Shown: positions 59,601-64,000 of the stretch, piece by piece
Position numbering within the stretch: the stretch's first letter is position 1
Layout of the letters: each line of letters begins with the position of its first letter
Assembly: GCF_001625015.1 (NCBI RefSeq)
Contig: NZ_LVWJ02000014.1
Coordinates: 496,001 to 560,000, forward strand
Reading direction: 5' to 3'
DNA: 64,000 nt
DNA from: Lewinella sp. 4G2
Lineage (GTDB): Bacteria > Bacteroidota > Bacteroidia > Chitinophagales > Saprospiraceae
Program-made: the position numbers and the translations under genes
The notes under the pieces: model-generated
What the model was told of the DNA's origin: nothing
Seen by the model: only the letters and a program-made list of their open reading frames with translations
The model's database searches: none

Positions 59601-60159
59601 TGCTACCGAAGCGCTACGCGGCGACGGTTCCTTCTGGGGCGACAGCCGTGGTTACCAGGAAATCATCATCGACCTGAGCCAATACCGCGACCAGGAGATC
59701 TTCTTCCGTTTCCGCTTCCTCTCCGACGCCAACACCGGCGCTACCGGATGGTGGGTGGACAACATCGAAATGCTCGACCTCTTCTTCTACGAGTCTCCCG
59801 CCGTACTGACCTCCGACCTCAACGACAACTTTACCGCCGAAGTTGGTGACCTAGGTGTCCTCGTTGAAAATGGTATGCTGGTTGACGTCGTCGACGCCGA
59901 GCTCGGCCAGACCAGCGTAGATGTGTTCCCGAACCCCGCCAGCGAAACGGCTAACGTCCGCATCACCGCAGAGCGTTCCGGCGCCGCCACCGTACGGCTC
60001 ATGACTGCTGACGGCCGTACCCTCGCCGTCCGCCAGTTGGACCTCACGCCCGGAAAGAACCAGACTTCTTTCGCCACGGACCAACTGCCCGCCGGCATCT
60101 ACCTCATCCAGGTAACCGGTGCGGACCACGTGACGACCAGTAAGCTGACCGTTCAGTAG
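56638..60159 (+). CDS. Secreted M36 (fungalysin) metalloprotease with PA and T9SS domains
   Basis: A 1173-aa secreted zinc protease. Signal peptide residues about 1-20, an inhibitory propeptide (FTP-like, to about 200), then the M36 core. A PA (protease-associated) domain is inserted at about 421-551 (LITRGDCFFVDKVLNAQDAGAIAVIICNN). The active site is HEFGHGVSNRLVGG near residue 571 with the downstream glutamate in EQMGEGWSDFF. A MAM-like domain (about 875-1050) and a type A T9SS sorting domain (VDVFPNPASETANV to KLTVQ) follow. The ATG at 56638 gives the clean signal peptide. Role: extracellular protein degradation. Confidence 0.92.
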   Translation: MKQFFTCLLLLAVGTGLSAQSEKAAQNYLQQNYEQLGLKAGDVADLRVSDAYASPGGVEHVYLAQYHNGIPVNNAQAILHYRGQKLVSKNIGLERDVVANAPAATPAVNAHKAVFNAASEVAPAFGQPIAMAKSGADERFVWPAVSPEPITAQLNYLHTEEGLKLAWRVLIDQHEADAHYYYIMVDANTGDLISKDDLVLHCDFGGGHQHDLAADCRAATPKVTNAATTLGKQSVMDGATYNVIPFGEESPLHGARVLEVNPADANASPFGWHDTNETEGAEFTITRGNNVYAYPDREVGTDNNNSPDAETAEGGAELLFDFPFTPGGNVDGNLSAAMVQSFYTTNKMHDWLYAHGFTESAGNFQNNNYKNGGQPGDEVFAEVMDGSGTNNANFFTPADGGNPRMQMMLFTNNPGLLQGVEPASLMSTFATGEADFGPDVALNGPYEGDVVRAFDASAAPNLMCEAAVNGSDLAGNIALITRGDCFFVDKVLNAQDAGAIAVIICNNVDGLIGMTGNPARQITIPAVSTTTQVCDLFRAELDAGNNVRVKLENQSPPPTASDFDAGIVAHEFGHGVSNRLVGGPSNASCLRNDEQMGEGWSDFFTLASTPLTITDTPDGTEARGIGNYATGSTISGRGIRSQAYSTDLSINDKTYNDVIFTGFEGAPHPLGEVWAATLWDLYWHYVEQDGFDPDLINGTGGNNKAVRLVVEGMKYTACGPGLIDARDGILEANRVVFGGAEQCELYEIFAKRGLGFSATQGTDDNRTDNDEGFDLSPYCDANVQLKKTVDANVIEPGEAVGYTLRAFSYRPEVTENVVITDVIPAGMVLDQATVEGVPSFTLEGDVITFNIGTMAFEDEVVIRYDLTADPTLGSETYFFDGAEDGDDNWSFVNEAGAILWTDTESRAFEGDLAWFVANDEVESDQQLVTFDPILVEGANPALRFLTQYATEPGWDAGIVEISLDENTWTRVPSSQLLRGKFRGEVAPNATEALRGDGSFWGDSRGYQEIIIDLSQYRDQEIFFRFRFLSDANTGATGWWVDNIEMLDLFFYESPAVLTSDLNDNFTAEVGDLGVLVENGMLVDVVDAELGQTSVDVFPNPASETANVRITAERSGAATVRLMTADGRTLAVRQLDLTPGKNQTSFATDQLPAGIYLIQVTGADHVTTSKLTVQ

Positions 60160-60192
60160 GCCGAACGCTCGCACCTGAGTTATCGGACTTAA

Positions 60193-60226
60193 AAAGCCCG
60201 CTTCACCAATTGGCGAAGCGGGCTTT
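60193..60226 (+). terminator. Intrinsic terminator of the M36 gene
   Basis: Stem AAAGCCCGCTTC paired with GAAGCGGGCTTT around the loop ACCAATTGGC, followed by CTTATT. Confidence 0.88.
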
Positions 60227-60251
60227 CTTATTGTCTAAATTGGCTTGGCGA

Positions 60252-60701
60252 TCAGGAGGCCAACTTGGTTTTTACCATGGCGGCGATCGCTTTGCCTTCG
60301 GCGCGGCCGGCGGCGGCTTTGTTGGCCATGCCCATCACTTTGCCCATGTCCTTCATACCGCTGGCGCCGGTCTTGGCAATCACGTCGTCGACCAGTTTGC
60401 CGAGTTCCTCTTCCGAAAGTGCTTCGGGCAGGTAGCGGCTGATCACTTCGATCTCTTCGCGCTCGGTGGCGGCCAGGTCTTCCCGGTTTTGCTTAGTGTA
60501 GATGTCCAGGCTGTCCCGGCGGCTCTTCACGAGTTTTTGCAACAGCGCGATCTCGCCGTCCTTATCCAGTTCCTTGCCGCTGCCGTCCGTCTTCTGCAGC
60601 AAGATGGCGGATTTGATGGCGCGGATGCCACGCAGACTCACCTTATCCTTAGCCTTCATGGCCGTTTTCATGTCGGTAGTGATTTGCTGTTCGAGGGTCA
60701 T
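60252..60701 (-). CDS. GatB/YqeY domain protein
   Basis: A 149-aa helical protein of the GatB/YqeY family. It starts TLEQQITTDMKTAMKAKDKV, the family N-terminus, and LPEALSEEELGKLVDDVIAKTGASGMKDMGKVMG near 90-123 resembles the tail of GatB that helps tRNA-dependent amidation. Free-standing YqeY proteins are of unknown function, thought to touch tRNA. Length is typical. Confidence 0.92.
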   Translation of the reverse strand: MTLEQQITTDMKTAMKAKDKVSLRGIRAIKSAILLQKTDGSGKELDKDGEIALLQKLVKSRRDSLDIYTKQNREDLAATEREEIEVISRYLPEALSEEELGKLVDDVIAKTGASGMKDMGKVMGMANKAAAGRAEGKAIAAMVKTKLAS

Positions 60702-60762
60702 AGTTTGTAGTTTGATTACGTAAAAGAGAACGGCTTGGGGGTGGGGAAAAGTTGCGGTATTA

Positions 60763-60835
60763 TAGTCTACAGTCTATAGTCTTTAGTCTGTAGTCCTGGC
60801 GTGACTGAAGACTATAGACTACAGACTATAGACTA
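60763..60835. repeat. Heptamer hairpin (TAGTCTA family)
   Basis: Left arm of 7-bp words TAGTCTA, CAGTCTA, TAGTCTT, TAGTCTG and an inverted right arm of GACTATA, GACTACA. Lies between yqeY-like and hisIE genes. Confidence 0.75.
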
Positions 60836-60840
60836 ATAAT

Positions 60841-60857
60841 GCGCTGCCGCAGGTGCC
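60841..60857 (+). repeat. GC-rich 18-bp dispersed word, intergenic
   Basis: Reads GCGCTGCCGCAGGTGCC, six bp after the heptamer hairpin. Confidence 0.65.
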
Positions 60858-60901
60858 AAGTAATAGGGACGGAGCCCAGGCGGAGTGACAAAGACAGAGC
60901 T

Positions 60902-61510
60902 TCAACTATGCCGTGACCGCAACACCTCCCGGACGTCATCCAGCGTATAGCCCTTCGCGGCCAATAGGACAATGTAGTGGTACATCAGATCGGCGGCTTC
61001 ACCGAGGAAGAGGTCGCGATCATCGTCTTTCGCTTCGATGACGAGTTCTACGGCTTCTTCCCCCACCTTCTGGGCGACTTTATTGATGCCGCGGGCCAGG
61101 AGCTGGCTGGTGTAGCTTTTCTCCGATGGGTTATCCCGCCGGTTCTGGATGGTTCTTTCGAGGTGGCTGAGAAACTCGCCTTGATTCGCTTCCCCCCAGC
61201 AGGTATCGTCGCCGGTATGGCAGGTGGGGCCGGAAGGGTTTGCCTGGATGAGGAGGCTATCCCGATCGCAATCGGCGGCCATGCTGACGAGGTGGAGGTA
61301 GTTTTCGCTGGTTTCTCCCTTCGTCCAGAGGCGGCCCTTACTTCTGCTGAAAAAGGTGACCTTTTTCGTGGCCAGGGTTTGCTCCACGGCCTCCCGGTTG
61401 ACATAGCCCTGCATCAGGACGACCCGCGTAGTGGCATCCTGCACGATGGCGGGGAGCAATCCGTCGGGGGATTTAGCAAAATCAAGTTGGCTGAGGTCGA
61501 ACGCTTTCAT
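60902..61510 (-). CDS. hisIE: Bifunctional HisIE (histidine biosynthesis)
   Basis: A 202-aa enzyme carrying two steps of histidine synthesis. The N-terminal phosphoribosyl-AMP cyclohydrolase (HisI) has zinc ligands C81, C97 and C104 (AADCD and CHTGDDTC). The C-terminal phosphoribosyl-ATP pyrophosphatase (HisE) has GEEAVELVIEAKDDDRDLFLGEAADLMYHY near 151-180, the metal-binding helices. The order HisI-HisE and length are normal. It stands apart from any other his genes in the window. Confidence 0.95.
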   Translation of the reverse strand: MKAFDLSQLDFAKSPDGLLPAIVQDATTRVVLMQGYVNREAVEQTLATKKVTFFSRSKGRLWTKGETSENYLHLVSMAADCDRDSLLIQANPSGPTCHTGDDTCWGEANQGEFLSHLERTIQNRRDNPSEKSYTSQLLARGINKVAQKVGEEAVELVIEAKDDDRDLFLGEAADLMYHYIVLLAAKGYTLDDVREVLRSRHS

Positions 61511-61527
61511 GGGGCGAAGGTAGTTTT

Positions 61528-61593
61528 TAGTCTACAGTCTTTAGTCTGTAGTCTGTAGCGGCGGCCTGACTATAGACTACAGACTGTAGACTA
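61528..61593. repeat. Heptamer hairpin (TAGTCTA family)
   Basis: Left words TAGTCTA, CAGTCTT, TAGTCTG, TAGTCTG; right arm GACTATA, GACTACA, GACTGTA, GACTA. Lies 18 bp upstream of the hisIE start codon. Confidence 0.75.
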
Positions 61594-61669
61594 GCCATCA
61601 TTTTCTACGTCAACACCTTGTTTAGAATTATGCTTTGATCTATATTCGGTGAGCATCTACTCCACCGCT

Positions 61670-62395
61670 ATGGATAATAATTTCGACCTCTCTGGCTCCG
61701 AGGAACAGTATTTGGACCAACTCATCAGCTCCACTTGGGGAGAAATTGAGCGCTATTCGAAGCCCGTTCCCACCCAGACCATTGGTTCACTAATCAATTG
61801 GCAACCACGGCCCACTGCTGGTGAACCTACCCCAGCGGTAGCGGAGGCAGCGATCGCCGTCATCGTCACCAAGCTGCGGTCTGCGGGTATTCATTTGGAC
61901 GGCGCAAAGTGGCGCGGCAGCCAGGCCTATTACCACTGGCTGACGACCGAGTTTCTGACTTTGCCCATCGAAGCGCCAGCTGGCCCGCGGCATCCCCTGC
62001 GTTTCTCATACGTACAGTTGGACCAGTATGGCGTGGACAACATATTCCGTACCGTCGAAGCCTTCACGTCCGAATTGTTTGCCCTAAGGCAACCGCCCAG
62101 CCGAAATTGGCTGCACACCTCTGAGTCAACTCCCATCAGTAGCTACCTGTCTTCCGCCTACCTCCAAATCTGGCAGGACTGCTTCTTTCGGGCCAGCGCA
62201 ACGCAACTACGCCCTACCGCCGTACACGACTACCGGGAAGCCGGCCGGGTACAGCTCGACTTCTTCATTAGTTACCAGGTAAAATTGGAAAACGGGACCC
62301 AAAAGGAATTTTCCGGCTCCGGAGAAGCGCAATTAATGCTAGTTGGTGACACCTGGCGCCTGACGGCCATTGACTTCCCTGGCTTCGGCGGATGA
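61670..62395 (+). CDS. Unknown protein with possible NTF2-like C-terminus
   Basis: A 241-aa soluble protein. The N-terminus is helical (DLSGSEEQYLDQLISSTWGEIERY); the last 80 residues (QLDFFISYQVKLENGTQKEF to TAIDFPGFGG) have the beta pattern of an NTF2/SnoaL-like fold. No catalytic motif. I use ATG 61670; a GTG at 61649 would add seven residues. No family recognised. Confidence 0.6.
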   Translation: MDNNFDLSGSEEQYLDQLISSTWGEIERYSKPVPTQTIGSLINWQPRPTAGEPTPAVAEAAIAVIVTKLRSAGIHLDGAKWRGSQAYYHWLTTEFLTLPIEAPAGPRHPLRFSYVQLDQYGVDNIFRTVEAFTSELFALRQPPSRNWLHTSESTPISSYLSSAYLQIWQDCFFRASATQLRPTAVHDYREAGRVQLDFFISYQVKLENGTQKEFSGSGEAQLMLVGDTWRLTAIDFPGFGG

Positions 62396-62406
62396 TGCTT
62401 CCGTCT

Positions 62407-63612
62407 TTATTCACGGAGCCAACTTCCGTCGGGCTGAGTGCAGAGGGAATCGGCGCTCTTCAGGTAGCCCAAGTACAGATCCGTCAGCTTATCACGGGCA
62501 TCCAGCAGGCGCAGTTCGTTGCGGAGGTACCGCTCCCGAATGTCAAGCAGGAATAAGGGGGTGGCGGCAGCGGCAGCAGTTACCCGGCCGCCAAGATCAT
62601 TAAGGTAGGTCGCTTCTTCCCGATAGGCCCGTTTGCGTTCGCCGTAGGCCGCTAGCAGGCTACTGAAACGGGTATTGAAAACCTGTTCATCACGATCGGC
62701 TTCTTGCTGGTCGCGATCCACCTCCTGCAGGAGATCCGCCCGTTCCAGTTCGAGTTCGCGGATCTTTAACTTATCGTTCCCCCGGTTCGGGAGTTGGAAG
62801 CCGAGGCCAATGGAAAATCGTTCTTCAAAGGGGTTGACGCGCGGCCCCTGGTATTTGAATTGCGCAAAATCCAGATACTGCCGCTGGCCGGCGCGTTCGA
62901 GGGCCAATTCTTGCTCGATGAGGGAGAGATCATAAGCCGTTTCTGCGTTGAGTTCGGCACCATTCGTCGCTAATTCATCGCCGTTACCCGCAATTGATAG
63001 TGCTTCAGGCTCTACGAAGCCCGCAAAGGAAAGGCTATCCCCGGCTAAACCGGCAGTGGCCAACAGTAAGTCGCGCTGACGTTGAGCTTCCCCGGCCCGG
63101 AGTTGTAGATCGGTGCGGTCCGTACGCAGGCGGAGGAGTTCGCGGTAGTCCACGTCCAGGCTACCGGCCATTTTACCGAGGACGGTCTCCCGATCCCGTA
63201 GGATTAAATCCAGTTCGCGCAGCATCCGTACTTCTTCGGTGAGGACGAATAGCTTTAGCCAGTCCTCGTAGCGGTCTTCGATGGCTTCGCAGGTGAGTTC
63301 CTGCCGTTCAAAGTCGGGGCGGTTTTCCAGCGTATTCGATAGCGATTGTTGAGCCTTACGCTTCCCCGGTGTGGAGGGCAGTAGCCGGAGGGTATACTCC
63401 TGGCTGGCGGCATCCAGATCCCGGGTTTCGGTACGGAATTCGTAGCGTTCGATCCAGGGCATGCGGGGGGCGGCGCCAAGATCCTGACCAGCACTAAGAG
63501 AAGCTTCGTTTGTGGGTAAGGGCCGGGAGAAAAAGGTCTCCGCCGTAATGATTTGCCCCCGTACGCAAGTCAGTACGCCCAGTAGTAGGATACCCGTTAA
63601 CAGCCCCCTCAT
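62407..63612 (-). CDS. TolC-family outer-membrane efflux protein
   Basis: A 401-aa protein, signal peptide (residues about 1-19), then long amphipathic helices rich in Glu, Arg and Leu (for example LELERADLLQEVDRDQQEADRDEQ), the pattern of TolC-type outer-membrane tunnels. It overlaps the adaptor gene at 63609 by 4 bp (ATGA), so the two are translated together as an efflux operon. Confidence 0.85.
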   Translation of the reverse strand: MRGLLTGILLLGVLTCVRGQIITAETFFSRPLPTNEASLSAGQDLGAAPRMPWIERYEFRTETRDLDAASQEYTLRLLPSTPGKRKAQQSLSNTLENRPDFERQELTCEAIEDRYEDWLKLFVLTEEVRMLRELDLILRDRETVLGKMAGSLDVDYRELLRLRTDRTDLQLRAGEAQRQRDLLLATAGLAGDSLSFAGFVEPEALSIAGNGDELATNGAELNAETAYDLSLIEQELALERAGQRQYLDFAQFKYQGPRVNPFEERFSIGLGFQLPNRGNDKLKIRELELERADLLQEVDRDQQEADRDEQVFNTRFSSLLAAYGERKRAYREEATYLNDLGGRVTAAAAATPLFLLDIRERYLRNELRLLDARDKLTDLYLGYLKSADSLCTQPDGSWLRE

Positions 63613-64000
63613 CGGCTTACGTTTTCAGCGCCAACCGAGCGCAGGCCCACTTTCTCCTTCTGGAGAAATCCGTTCTCGGGGGTGATCTCCACGATAACCT
63701 CGCGGCCGTAAGTCTCAAAGTCACGCAGTTTCCGCAGGCGGGCGGGGATGCTGACGATCCGGGAACCCAGACCGATCACCGTGCCAGTGTACACGAGGCT
63801 TGGGTCGCGGAGGGAGTAGACTTCGAATACACTTCCGATATCGACTTTGGAGGTCTGGTCCTCGTGCAAATAGCCGCGGATCACGCTGGAGTGGGGTTCG
63901 TAGAAGGAGAGTAGGGTCTCGTAGGAGGGGACGTGTTCCTCCTCCTTTACGTCAATGTTGCCAATCAGCCCGTCGTCGGGGGCGGTGACTTCGAAGGGTT
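63609..64000 (-). CDS. HlyD-family efflux adaptor, partial
   Basis: The 3' end of a periplasmic adaptor gene; the start lies beyond the window. The frame is open to the edge. It contains the barrel-type segment FEVTAPDDGLIGNIDVKEEEHV, an alpha-hairpin-like beta region EVYSLRDPSLVYTGTVIGLG, and a final FETYGREVIVEI with ENGFLQKEKVGLRSV, as in HlyD/MacA adaptors. It couples an inner-membrane pump, not in this window, to the TolC protein downstream. Confidence 0.8.
   Translation of the reverse strand, partial: PFEVTAPDDGLIGNIDVKEEEHVPSYETLLSFYEPHSSVIRGYLHEDQTSKVDIGSVFEVYSLRDPSLVYTGTVIGLGSRIVSIPARLRKLRDFETYGREVIVEITPENGFLQKEKVGLRSVGAENVSR

Overview
The window looks like a chromosome segment of a GC-rich Bacteroidota, most like the family Saprospiraceae (Lewinella and relatives). 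The evidence is several secreted proteins ending in type IX secretion (T9SS) sorting domains, both the short type A and the long gliding-associated type B. There are also M43 and M36 metalloproteases, a choice-of-anchor-L protein, Bacteroidota-only small families (DUF4834-like, DUF4230), TAnnTTTG-like promoter boxes, and an ABC permease/M1 aminopeptidase fusion. Placement below phylum is inference. I see no rRNA, tRNA, CRISPR array or prophage.

Layout. 1-13 kb: an Omp85-family barrel, an MFS and a LysE exporter, a peroxiredoxin, a giant secreted M43 protease, the GTPase Der, an MscS channel and a flippase-like membrane protein. 13.1-15.1 kb: three copies of a 143-bp hairpin element at a 189-bp period, split by a complete IS3-family insertion sequence. 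15-31 kb: a 1378-aa SNF2 helicase, RsmG, 6-phosphogluconolactonase, an M19 dipeptidase lipoprotein, a pseudouridine synthase, two T9SS cargo proteins, 6-phosphogluconate dehydrogenase and several small membrane proteins. 31-39 kb: a candidate small RNA, RecG, PurK, DUF4230, DUF3108, a second flippase-like protein and RuvC. 39-43.4 kb: an AT-richer accessory patch with a broken gene, an orphan lipoprotein, a large orphan secreted protein and a five-unit hairpin array. 43.4-56 kb: an ABC ATPase with its permease-peptidase partner, PnuC, an AI-2E family transporter, a MerR-type regulator, two unknown proteins, RsmI, a TrpF-like barrel, a YgjP-like protease, an OmpA lipoprotein and a DEDD exonuclease. 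56.6-64 kb: a secreted M36 protease, YqeY, HisIE, an unknown protein and the end of a TolC/HlyD efflux operon.

Most genes are housekeeping or transport genes in short, mixed operons, and none of the operons looks like a new enzymatic system. The most unusual content is between and across the genes. (1) A GC-rich 16-18-bp word (consensus GGCGCTGNCGCAGGTGCC) occurs at least 14 times on both strands, in genes and between them. (2) Three families of REP-like palindromes lie between genes. (3) Hairpins built from 7- or 8-bp tandem repeats occur at about ten sites. (4) A purine-arm/pyrimidine-arm hairpin family forms arrays at two loci. (5) A 143-bp inverted-repeat element occurs in tandem. Together they suggest that intergenic DNA here is shaped by several active hairpin-forming repeat families.
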